Virus record (IMG/VR): IMGVR_UViG_3300046791_000499
Coordinates: 79,094-143,093 of that record
Length of the DNA: 64,000 nucleotides
DNA from: a virus
Direction: 5' to 3' (one strand)
The number at the start of each line of letters is the position of its first letter. Positions within the stretch are counted from its first letter, which is position 1. Shown here piece by piece: positions 8,371 through 15,689 of the stretch. Below the pieces are notes generated by a model. It was not told the DNA's origin and ran no database searches. It saw only the letters and a program-made list of their open reading frames with translations. The position numbers and the translations under genes are program-made.

Positions 8371-9747
8371 TCAGACGAGCGCGAACTCGGCTTCCACTCG
8401 CAGCGCCGCGAGCTTCGGGGTGATGGTGGCGGAGGCGAGGATGCGCCCGGTCGTCTTGAAGTCGCCGATCGAAAGTTCGGACGGCGGAAGCGTGGACAGA
8501 TCGAGCGGCTCGTAGGTCACGGTGAAGTCGTCGCGGATGACACCAGCGGTGACCAGCGGGATCATGTCCTGGCTGATCTTGTCGCAGACGCTCTGCAGCC
8601 CGGCCTTGTCGAGATTGACGCCAGCGTTCGACTGCAAGATCAAGTCGACGGTCTGGCGGATCGTGTACCACCACCAATCCTCGGCGTGGACTTGGTAAAT
8701 GAAATTGCCGCTGGAGACGTAGCCGCCGAGCGTGCGCAGGTCATCGGCCGGGCTGTAGAACCGCTCGGTGTATGACGTGAAGCGCTGGCGCATCGTCTGC
8801 GTCTGGCTGAGCGACCGAGCAGCGGTGATCGTCGTTTCGTCGCTGCCCTCCGTGACCAGGAAGTGCCAGGTCCGCGAGCCCGGGAACGCCCCGCCGACAC
8901 GGCCAACCCACGCGGCCGCCATGTAGTCGGTCGCCGTCGGGTGGCTCAGCAGGGCGGCACGCTTGTACTCGCCGTTGAACCAGTCCACCGCGATGTTGGT
9001 GGTGTCGCTGCCGTCGTAGACCCCGACGGTCGCGGTCTCGCCGATCATGACGTTGCGGCGGTTCACGACGTCGGCTCCCGCCCATCGGCGGCCTTCGTCG
9101 AGTTCGACGTCGAGCGCACCTGGCATGAGAACGCCCCAGAAATTCGAGAGCGGGTAGGCGGCGTCGAGATCCTCGAACGCCCCGACGTTGGCCACCGTCT
9201 CCGTCACGGTCGGAGCCGTACCGCCTGGTGCTGCCGACGTCGGCGTGAAGCCAACCCCTGGCACGTCGGCCGTGAGACTCAGCGTGTCGGTGTCTACGGA
9301 AGCAGCGGTGATCAGCGCGCCGTAGATGCCACCGTTGAAGGCGGCGACCAACCCGTCCTTGATCTGCGTCGTGGTCGAGCCGCTTGCGGCGAACGTCGCG
9401 GCGAGCGTCCCGTTGATGCTGACGGTGTGGTTGCCGTCGGTCGTGGAGATGATGTCCACGGTCCAGACGTTGGCGACCGGGTTCTCGCGCTTGATCAGGA
9501 CGATCCGAGAAACGGCGGTGGCGGTCGGCTCCTGGCTGAATAGTTGGACCGCAGCGTTGAAGGCCGCGTCACCGGTGTCCCAGCCATCCTCCTCCATGAG
9601 CGCGGTCGACGAGTAGTCCGTCGTCTTCGCGGTGATGCCGGCAGGAACGGCGGGTGCCACAATCGCGAAGATCCGTGGGGTGTCCGGCGGTTCGGGTGGA
9701 ACCTGATTGAGCTGCGAATTGATTGCGATCCAGTCGATTGCGGGCAT
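8371..9747 (-). CDS. Contractile tail sheath protein (DUF3383-like)
   Basis: 458 aa. The N-terminus 'IDWIAINSQLNQV' begins the linker domain; an insertion domain rich in Thr/Ala strands (about 110-190) follows; the C-terminal half ('AAWVGRVGGAFPGSRTWHF' at about 275-293 and 'SSGNFIYQVHAEDWWWYTI' at about 350) is characteristic of DUF3383 sheaths. The sheath contracts to drive the tube through the envelope, so this gene alone defines a myovirus-type tail. The 'TVSINGT... FAASGSTTTQI' part is an extra decoration domain of a type also seen in the cement-like protein at 14382-15686. Confidence 0.88.
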   Translation of the reverse strand: MPAIDWIAINSQLNQVPPEPPDTPRIFAIVAPAVPAGITAKTTDYSSTALMEEDGWDTGDAAFNAAVQLFSQEPTATAVSRIVLIKRENPVANVWTVDIISTTDGNHTVSINGTLAATFAASGSTTTQIKDGLVAAFNGGIYGALITAASVDTDTLSLTADVPGVGFTPTSAAPGGTAPTVTETVANVGAFEDLDAAYPLSNFWGVLMPGALDVELDEGRRWAGADVVNRRNVMIGETATVGVYDGSDTTNIAVDWFNGEYKRAALLSHPTATDYMAAAWVGRVGGAFPGSRTWHFLVTEGSDETTITAARSLSQTQTMRQRFTSYTERFYSPADDLRTLGGYVSSGNFIYQVHAEDWWWYTIRQTVDLILQSNAGVNLDKAGLQSVCDKISQDMIPLVTAGVIRDDFTVTYEPLDLSTLPPSELSIGDFKTTGRILASATITPKLAALRVEAEFALV

Positions 9748-9759
9748 GTCGGTCTCCTA

Positions 9760-10599
9760 CTAGGCGACGTTGAGGGCGTGCCCGATCCGGCGGGCGGCGG
9801 GGACTTGGTATGCAGCGGTGGCGTAGCCCAAGAGCGCGAAGTCGAGGGTGCCTTGCGTCTCGCTGCGATCGGCGAGTGTGGTGTTCTGAGCGAGAAGAAT
9901 TCCGGCCAGGTTCCAACCGGCGGCCTGCAGCTTCGGCTTGAGCACGCGGTGCATGGCTTTGCGGGCGCGGGTCATGAGGTCGAACCCGGTGGCGAAACCT
10001 CGGACCTCGACGCCTCGGAAGGTCACTCGGCAGACCATGCGCGACCACTCGACCTCGAGTTCGGGGAAGCGCTCGACCAGCGGCGTGATCTCGACGAGAT
10101 CGGCGTCGCTCGGAGCGAGAGCGAACAGGGGTTCGTCGGTCGAGCCGGTGACGATGATGCTGGTCGGATCATCGCCATCGATCGCGGCTGTGATCCCAGC
10201 GGGCAACCCGGCGTCGATGATGGCGAACAGGGCAGCCGCGCTGATGTCGGGTGTCTCCTGTGGGTCCAGGCCCTGGTCGGGCGAGTCGTACGAGAACGTG
10301 AGCGGGGAATCGAAGTCGAACCCGACGTACAAGAGCACGGCGAAGGTCCCGGGCCCGTCCACGAGGATCGTGATCTGCTGCTTCACGATCGATGGGATCG
10401 TGCGGACCTCTGGCTGACTCAGCGGCACGAGCGAGGTTGCGACCTGGATCAGCGCGGCCGGGAGCGCCACGTCGGGGGCTCCGTCGTCGCGCTTCTCGGG
10501 GAAGCACACGCGCTCACCGGGGATGCCGGTAGCCGCAACGACCCAGTCATGGATCGCGTTCTCGACCAGCTCGATGGCGATCGGGGCAGTCGCGGTCAT
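9760..10599 (-). CDS. Tail terminator / neck protein (LIC_12616-like)
   Basis: 279 aa. Residues about 1-95 ('IELVENAIHDWVVAATGIPGERV' then 'IPSIVKQQITILVDG') and about 165-235 ('RMVCRVTFRGVEVRGFATGFDLM', 'RRVLKPKL' type helix) fit the LIC_12616-like neck/terminator family that caps the tube. The middle carries a beta-rich insert with 'TDEPLFAL' resembling the inserts in the sheath and cement proteins. It lies just upstream of the sheath gene and overlaps the preceding gene by 4 bp. Confidence 0.65.
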   Translation of the reverse strand: MTATAPIAIELVENAIHDWVVAATGIPGERVCFPEKRDDGAPDVALPAALIQVATSLVPLSQPEVRTIPSIVKQQITILVDGPGTFAVLLYVGFDFDSPLTFSYDSPDQGLDPQETPDISAAALFAIIDAGLPAGITAAIDGDDPTSIIVTGSTDEPLFALAPSDADLVEITPLVERFPELEVEWSRMVCRVTFRGVEVRGFATGFDLMTRARKAMHRVLKPKLQAAGWNLAGILLAQNTTLADRSETQGTLDFALLGYATAAYQVPAARRIGHALNVA

Positions 10600-11036
10600 G
10601 CCGGCCCCCGTTCCGCCGCGCTGTAGAAGCGGTAGCGTGAATCAGCCACGAGCCCGGCATCGTCCCAAATCTCTTCGCCGGTGATCTCGTAGAGCCGGCC
10701 CTGCCATTCGACCTGATCCCCCGGAGGACCGTCGGTGTTCTGCGTCGGCGCGATCTGGAGTCCGGTCCAGTTGAGCGCAATCTGGTCGATGTCGTCTTCC
10801 ACGTAGGCTGCGGAGAGGAACGTCTTGGATGCCCAGATCTGCGTGCCGCCCGTGGTCGAATCGCCGGGAAGTTGGCGGTTCAATTGGGTGCTCGTCGGCT
10901 GGACGTACAGCTTCACGAGCGCAACGACGTCATCGGCAGGCGTGAGGCGACCATCGGCCCCACGCGTGCCTGCTACTCGACGACGCACGCGCGTCAGCCG
11001 AGAGCCTTTTTTGACGGCGTTCTCGATCCCACCCAC
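10596..11036 (-). CDS. Neck / head-closure-type protein
   Basis: 146 aa. The C-terminal 'GDQVEWQGRLYEITGEEIWDDAGLV' block resembles head-tail joining proteins whose beta-barrel closes the portal channel. The N-terminal 30 residues are very basic and may contact DNA. Its order (capsid, DUF4054 adaptor, gp10-like, this protein, terminator, sheath) fits a stopper. Sequence alone does not prove the family, so 'neck protein' is the level I would defend. Confidence 0.5.
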   Translation of the reverse strand: MGGIENAVKKGSRLTRVRRRVAGTRGADGRLTPADDVVALVKLYVQPTSTQLNRQLPGDSTTGGTQIWASKTFLSAAYVEDDIDQIALNWTGLQIAPTQNTDGPPGDQVEWQGRLYEITGEEIWDDAGLVADSRYRFYSAAERGPA

Positions 11037-11039
11037 GGC

Positions 11040-11588
11040 TCAGCCTGCTTTCTTGACGTCCTTGATCCGCGGGACCTTGGCGATCTTGCGGCTCAGCGCC
11101 TCGACCAGTTCCGGGTTGCGACGGTTCTTCGGGCCTGCGATGACCGGCTTCTTGTGCTCGATCTCCATCAACTGCTCGAGTGCGGCACGTCCAGAAGTCC
11201 GAGAGATCAGCGCGGTGAATTCGTCCGGGGTGAGCCCGGCGAGGTTGACCTCGACCACCTGCTTGGCCTCGATCAGCTTGGCGATCTCTTTGTGAGCCGA
11301 AGCCGCGGACCACGTCTTGGCGTCCACGAGATTCAGACCAGGCGTGAACATGCCGATGCTGCCATCGGGAAGGCCGAACGCGACCGGGCTGGGCTCGGCG
11401 TAGCGAGTCGGCGCGGGCGGACGCTTCGGTGCGTTCTTCGGTCGCACAGCGGCCGGGAGTTTCACGAGTTCTGGCTTGTAGTCCACGGCGACCAGCCCGG
11501 GGCTTGTCGGTTGTGGTGCACTCGGCACGGGGCCAGACGCACTGCGGCCGCGGGGGCTTGGCTTCTCGGTCTTGTCTTCTTCGCTCAT
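11040..11588 (-). CDS. Hypothetical neck-region structural protein
   Basis: 182 aa. The first 75 residues are Pro/Ser/Lys-rich and probably disordered. The remainder has 'VDAKTWSAASAHKEIAKLIEA' and 'LTPDEFTALISRTSG' helices and a basic end. No family is recognised with certainty; short helical proteins with similar 'ALIxxTxG' segments occur between neck genes in Mu-like phages. It is ATGA-coupled to the gp10-like gene and ends 3 bp before the next start, so it belongs to the head-tail connector block. Confidence 0.55.
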   Translation of the reverse strand: MSEEDKTEKPSPRGRSASGPVPSAPQPTSPGLVAVDYKPELVKLPAAVRPKNAPKRPPAPTRYAEPSPVAFGLPDGSIGMFTPGLNLVDAKTWSAASAHKEIAKLIEAKQVVEVNLAGLTPDEFTALISRTSGRAALEQLMEIEHKKPVIAGPKNRRNPELVEALSRKIAKVPRIKDVKKAG

Positions 11589-12064
11589 ACGTCGTCTCCG
11601 TCTGTTCCGATCTCGAAATCGATGGCCTTGAGCATGTCGCCGCTGTCGACCAGCTTTTGATCGTGGCCCTTGCGATCGATGGTGCTCTGCGCGAGCGGGT
11701 CTCCGCCCACCTGTCGGGTCTCAATCACCGCCTTGGCCGACTTTTTCATGAGCCGGCCGAGCATGGTGAGAGCCTGGATGGGGGTGGCAACGCAGTCAGC
11801 GACCGCACCGACATCGTCCTTGGCCTCCTCACCGAGTAGCGGTGCACTCTGGTCGGCCGCGATCGAGAGCCAGGGACGTGGCTTGACGTACGGCTCCCCG
11901 TTGTCTCGCTGGGCCTTGGAGCCTAGTTCGTTGATCGCACCCTTGAATGCTTGCTCAGGCTCGAGCAAGCCGGCCGACACGCGCATGCGATCCAGCCCAG
12001 CGAGGTTTCGCTGAGTCTTCCGCCAACCGAGGTCGACGTCTTGGATCTTGATCGTGGTGCCCAT
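11585..12064 (-). CDS. gp10-like head-tail / tail completion protein
   Basis: 159 aa. The C-terminal half 'PLAQSTIDRKGHDQKLVDSG' is the signature of phage virion-morphogenesis/tail-completion proteins (HK97 gp10, Mu gpG group), which carry a conserved T-I-x-R-K-G-x-x-x-P-L-x-D-T/S-G motif. The middle has 'VKPRPWLSIAADQ', also typical. The start is an ATG 3 bp after the frameshift-corrected end of the upstream DUF4054 gene. It probably sits at the tail-terminator side of the neck. Confidence 0.72.
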   Translation of the reverse strand: MGTTIKIQDVDLGWRKTQRNLAGLDRMRVSAGLLEPEQAFKGAINELGSKAQRDNGEPYVKPRPWLSIAADQSAPLLGEEAKDDVGAVADCVATPIQALTMLGRLMKKSAKAVIETRQVGGDPLAQSTIDRKGHDQKLVDSGDMLKAIDFEIGTDGDDV

Positions 12065-12093
12065 CGGTCAGCCGTAGAGAATGGTTCTAGGAG

Positions 12094-12516
12094 TCATGAG
12101 TTTGTCGCTCGCGTGGACCCGATCGAACGGGGGAGAGTTCTGCGACGGGCTTGGCACTTCTCGAACTTGGCCAGCTCGAACGCGAAGAGAGTCCCGAAGG
12201 GCGAGCCAGCGAACAGGCCCGACGCCGAGGTCGCGGTCCCGTAGGTCACCGACACGCGCCCGACCGTCTCGCTCTCGACGGTCGAACCTGACTCAGCACC
12301 GGCACCCGGGGTCACCGTGAGTAGGTGCTGAGCCAGCAAAGTGATCATGTTGCAGGGGTCGACCCCGCAACCGATGTAGGCGAGTTCCTTGGTGGCCTGT
12401 CCGGCTGCGGGCCCGAGCACAATCAAGACCGCCTGTGCGATGAACAGCTCCGCCAGATCGGCGTCGACGTCAGCGAACAGGGGGCCAAGACTGTCCTGGG
12501 TGATCGTGCAGGTCAT
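12094..12516 (-). CDS. DUF4054-type head-tail adaptor, apparently frameshifted near its 3' end
   Basis: The open frame gives 140 aa. The helical 'LFIAQAVLIVLG' and 'MITLLAQHLLTVTP' segments followed by 'GRVSVTYG' and a 'GSPFGTLF' turn fit DUF4054 adaptors that bind the portal ring. After about residue 116 this frame becomes Arg/Ser-rich without coding character, while a neighbouring frame continues with good codon use to a TGA at 12068-12070, just 3 bp before the next ATG, the spacing used throughout this module. I therefore infer a one-base indel near 12155-12165 and a true end at 12068. The start is the ATG at 12516; the frame open further upstream is spurious. Confidence 0.6.
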   Translation of the reverse strand: MTCTITQDSLGPLFADVDADLAELFIAQAVLIVLGPAAGQATKELAYIGCGVDPCNMITLLAQHLLTVTPGAGAESGSTVESETVGRVSVTYGTATSASGLFAGSPFGTLFAFELAKFEKCQARRRTLPRSIGSTRATNS

Positions 12517-12535
12517 GAAGGAATCCGCCTCGAGA

Positions 12536-13156
12536 TCAGCCCATCGCCAACGACGGCTGCGGTGCGTTGGTATCCTTGACCAAGGGCACCGCGCGCTGGA
12601 ACGCGATCGTCTTGAGCTTGACCGGCCGCGCCTTCGCCTGCCGGTCGGCAACCGCGTCGAGGATCTCGGGGCGGCCATCGCCGTGCCGCTCCTGATCCGC
12701 GATCCACTGCAGGCCGGTTGGGTCGATCGACCGAGCGATCAGATCGAGTACGGCGCCGCTGTCATCGGGCAGAGCCGTCAACTCGCGGATCTGCTTGGCC
12801 TTGACCAACTCCATCACCTGGGGATGACCTGGCTCGCCGGCCGCCGACTTGGCGGTCCTCGTGTAGAAGCGCCAGAGGTCGGCTGAGATGACGTTGACCC
12901 CGGGTTGCAGTTGCAGATCCGCCTGCCCGTTCTCCGGCCAGAAAGCCATCAACGGGGAGAGCCGGTGTGCAACTGCTCGGTCGTTCCGAACAGCGCCCTT
13001 GTCTACGGTGCCTCGGCCCACCATGCCGCGGTAGTCGAGGATGACGTGGGTCTTCTTGGGCGGCTTGGCGGCCGCCTCGTTGGGAACGGTAGTGGTTTCG
13101 CTGGACATTGGGGTCTCGCTCTCGGGGTTCACGTCGTCTGCTTTGCGTCGGGCCAT
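12536..13156 (-). CDS. Hypothetical head protein downstream of the capsid gene
   Basis: 206 aa. It opens with a charged Lys/Glu/Thr-rich stretch (about 1-38), then 'THVILDYRGMVGRGTV' and 'LQPGVNVISADLWRFYTRT', a beta/alpha mix, then a Lys-rich C-terminus. It sits between the major capsid protein and the DUF4054 adaptor, where many myophages encode an accessory head protein. The ATG at 13156 lies 5 bp after the capsid stop; an internal ATG at 13108 is possible. No named domain is recognised. Confidence 0.6.
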   Translation of the reverse strand: MARRKADDVNPESETPMSSETTTVPNEAAAKPPKKTHVILDYRGMVGRGTVDKGAVRNDRAVAHRLSPLMAFWPENGQADLQLQPGVNVISADLWRFYTRTAKSAAGEPGHPQVMELVKAKQIRELTALPDDSGAVLDLIARSIDPTGLQWIADQERHGDGRPEILDAVADRQAKARPVKLKTIAFQRAVPLVKDTNAPQPSLAMG

Positions 13157-13161
13157 GACGA

Positions 13162-14364
13162 TCACGCGGTGAAGTCGGCGTACAGGACTTGCTCGGGCAG
13201 CTTGGCGATGACGCCACCGTGGCGCCGGAGCAGCACGTACGTCTGGTTGAGGTAGTCCTCGAAGGGTCCGAAGACCATGGACTCCATGTGCTCCACGTAC
13301 AGGTTCTTGCGATCGTCGGTGTAGACGATCCAGCGCGTGGCGGTGCCGGCTTGGTTGCCGAGCATGAGGTTGTCGGAGAACATCGCCGCGGCGATCCACG
13401 GGTACTGCTCGACCGCGCGCTTCCACACGGAGTCGCCTTCGCCGTTGGCACCGAAGTAGGTGTTCTGCATCGCCAGCCGGTCGGCGTGCGGAATCACCGA
13501 GTGGGTCGGACGTCGGCCCTGGTTGCCCAACATGTAGCGGGCTTCGATGGCCGCGAGACGCTGCATCATCTGCACCGCGGTCGGGACCATCGACGAGAAC
13601 TGCTGACCGACCAGGAGCACCATGGCGCCGCTGATCGTGGCGAAGCCTTCGATGTTCTTGTCGGTCGAGCCCCACCAAGAGACGCGCTCGCGGAAGTCGT
13701 CGGCAGCCTCGACCGCCGCGTACTGTCGCTCGCCCTGGAGATCATCGCCGACGATCGCTGCTTCCCAGTCGTCGGGGAGACCCCAGGTGTACTTGCTGGC
13801 GTAGTAGGCCGCGCCGCGGATCTCCTTCTCGTCGGAGTAGTCCGAGTTCGGGACCTCGCGCAGCGCGTTGGGGTCGGCCCAAACGGCCTGCCCGGTGTGC
13901 TCGCGGATCTTGAACGAGTTCGTCCGGTAGCCGGGCTTGAGCACGTTGCGGGACTGCAACGCCATGACCCGACCAGGACCCGGAACGAACAGCGTCGGCG
14001 CTTGCGGGCGCGTGATGTTCTCGCCGGGGCCACCGACCAACTCGAGCGAACTCGAGGTGAAGTCGGTCACGCCGTCGAACCGAGGATCGATCAACGGCGC
14101 AATGTGGCGCTTGATGATCGCCTTGGCCGCGTCCTGGACCTTCTCCAGCGGGGCGTCCGGCCATTTGCGTCGGAGTGCGGGGACGATCCGCTTCAAGGCC
14201 GCATCGCTGCTGTGCCCGATCTCGAGCCCGAAGCCCGAGTTTGAGAACCCTTGGAACTTGCCCGCCGAGTCGAGTCGGACGTCGTCGAACATGGAATCGT
14301 CGAAGACGACCGCACGTCCGCCTGCCGCATCGAGCCGAGTGATGAATGGTAGATTGGCGCTCAT
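13162..14364 (-). CDS. Major capsid protein (DUF2184 type)
   Basis: 400 aa. The middle carries the DUF2184 hallmarks: 'VWADPNALREVPNSDYSDE' (about 165-183), 'YASKYTWGLPDDWEAAIVG' (about 190-208) and 'FRERVSWWGSTDKNIEGF' (about 225-242), with an HK97-fold-like end. It should form the icosahedral shell and be matured by the protease encoded two genes upstream. No obvious N-terminal delta domain is visible, consistent with a separate scaffold. It follows the cement-like gene by 17 bp. Confidence 0.88.
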   Translation of the reverse strand: MSANLPFITRLDAAGGRAVVFDDSMFDDVRLDSAGKFQGFSNSGFGLEIGHSSDAALKRIVPALRRKWPDAPLEKVQDAAKAIIKRHIAPLIDPRFDGVTDFTSSSLELVGGPGENITRPQAPTLFVPGPGRVMALQSRNVLKPGYRTNSFKIREHTGQAVWADPNALREVPNSDYSDEKEIRGAAYYASKYTWGLPDDWEAAIVGDDLQGERQYAAVEAADDFRERVSWWGSTDKNIEGFATISGAMVLLVGQQFSSMVPTAVQMMQRLAAIEARYMLGNQGRRPTHSVIPHADRLAMQNTYFGANGEGDSVWKRAVEQYPWIAAAMFSDNLMLGNQAGTATRWIVYTDDRKNLYVEHMESMVFGPFEDYLNQTYVLLRRHGGVIAKLPEQVLYADFTA

Positions 14365-14381
14365 GAGGTGCTCCTGTGGGA

Positions 14382-15686
14382 TCAGACGTTGGGCGTGACC
14401 GGGACCGCGATACGAGCGCGACCGATGTGGGTGGAGGGGGCGATGAACATTTCACCGCGGGTGGTTCGGGTGTGGGTGCTGACCTCGGGGTTCGTCTCGA
14501 CGAACGCGATGGTGCCGGGGCCCAGGTTGGTCACGGTCACGGCGCGGCCATCGGCGGGGCCGGTGAGCGTGATGGTCGAGGTGCCACCACCAGCAACGAG
14601 CCCCGTGAGCGTGGGCTTGAGTGCGAGGGCAGCTTTCAGGCCCGTGACGATCAGCGTGGCGGTCGTGCCGGCGCCGCTGGTGAAGCCAACGTGCTCGGTG
14701 ACGGTGACCCCCAGGTTGTTCACGACCGAGACCTGGAAGGCGTAGTCGGTTGCGTCGACCGCCGTTGGCGTTCCCGTCCACAGGTTCGCCGTGGCACCGA
14801 CGGCGGCACCAGCCGCATCCGTCACCATGCCGGCGAGGTAATCGCCCGCGTCGGTGTGTCGGACGTAGACGGCCTCGGGCCCGTTGCTCAGCGTGATCGC
14901 CTTCTCGCCGTAGGCCGAGATGTGCCCGTACTTGGCGTAGGGGATGTTCTGGCCGGACTTGTACTCGCGGTAGGCGAAGCCGGGCTCGACGGGCTGCGTG
15001 TCGGAGCCCCGGAAGATCGGACCGCGGAAGGTCGCGGCCGACATCGAAGACGTGATCTTGGTGAAGTAGGGGCGGCCCTCCTTGTCGTAGCCGGCGGTCC
15101 CCTTGCTCGTGTCGATCCCGTAGAAGAGACCAACCTTGATCGTGTCGGTGACCGGCGACGCGATGGAGGTCGCCGTGTAGCCATCGCCACCGACGGTGCT
15201 GGTGATCACGGCCGAGAACGTCGCGCCTGGGACCCGAGCGGTGAGCCGCAACTTGGCCGCGCTCGCGCCGACCGAGGCGACCACGTAGGAGGCGATGTTG
15301 CCACCCGTGTAGGCCCCCGCGATGGTCGTGATCGCAGCGTTGATCGCCTCGATCAATCCGAGCACGGTGTCCGCGGCGGTGTCCGCCGTCGCTACGAACG
15401 AGGTGCTCGCGGGCGCCATCGCATGCGCCGCGGCCGAGGTCCCCGATTGAGTCGTCAGCATCGTGACCGTGACGGTCCACGTTGCCGAAGACGCGAAGGT
15501 CCCCGTCAGTTCGTAGTCGGTGACCTGAACGACCTGTGGGTAGTGGGCAGTCCCGACATCGTTGATCGAGGTGTCGAAGAAACACCCCGGCTCGATGATG
15601 GTCTCATCCGGGTTGGTGACGCCGTCCGTCTTGAGGAACGGGATGTCGAGATTGTTGGTGAACGGGAACAGGGGTGGAAGTGACAT
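14382..15686 (-). CDS. Capsid cement / head decoration-like protein with inserted repeat domains
   Basis: 434 aa. The core around residues 245-300 ('GEKAITLSNGPEAVYVRHT', 'GDYLAGMVTDAAG') resembles phage structural cement proteins that lie between the protease and capsid genes. Two long Thr/Ala/Val-rich beta insertions (about 60-180 and 320-400) resemble each other and the inserts in the sheath and terminator genes: a 'VTVT...A.T...I.A...' strand followed by 'ALKxxLALKP' or 'AINAAI' helices. The protein is therefore larger than a minimal cement protein. It probably decorates the capsid surface. Confidence 0.6.
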   Translation of the reverse strand: MSLPPLFPFTNNLDIPFLKTDGVTNPDETIIEPGCFFDTSINDVGTAHYPQVVQVTDYELTGTFASSATWTVTVTMLTTQSGTSAAAHAMAPASTSFVATADTAADTVLGLIEAINAAITTIAGAYTGGNIASYVVASVGASAAKLRLTARVPGATFSAVITSTVGGDGYTATSIASPVTDTIKVGLFYGIDTSKGTAGYDKEGRPYFTKITSSMSAATFRGPIFRGSDTQPVEPGFAYREYKSGQNIPYAKYGHISAYGEKAITLSNGPEAVYVRHTDAGDYLAGMVTDAAGAAVGATANLWTGTPTAVDATDYAFQVSVVNNLGVTVTEHVGFTSGAGTTATLIVTGLKAALALKPTLTGLVAGGGTSTITLTGPADGRAVTVTNLGPGTIAFVETNPEVSTHTRTTRGEMFIAPSTHIGRARIAVPVTPNV

Positions 15687-15689
15687 GGA

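Noticed and set aside
7507-8775. 422-aa plus-strand frame over tail genes
   Set aside because: Opposite the chaperone, tube and sheath genes; Arg/Asp/Gly-rich shadow.
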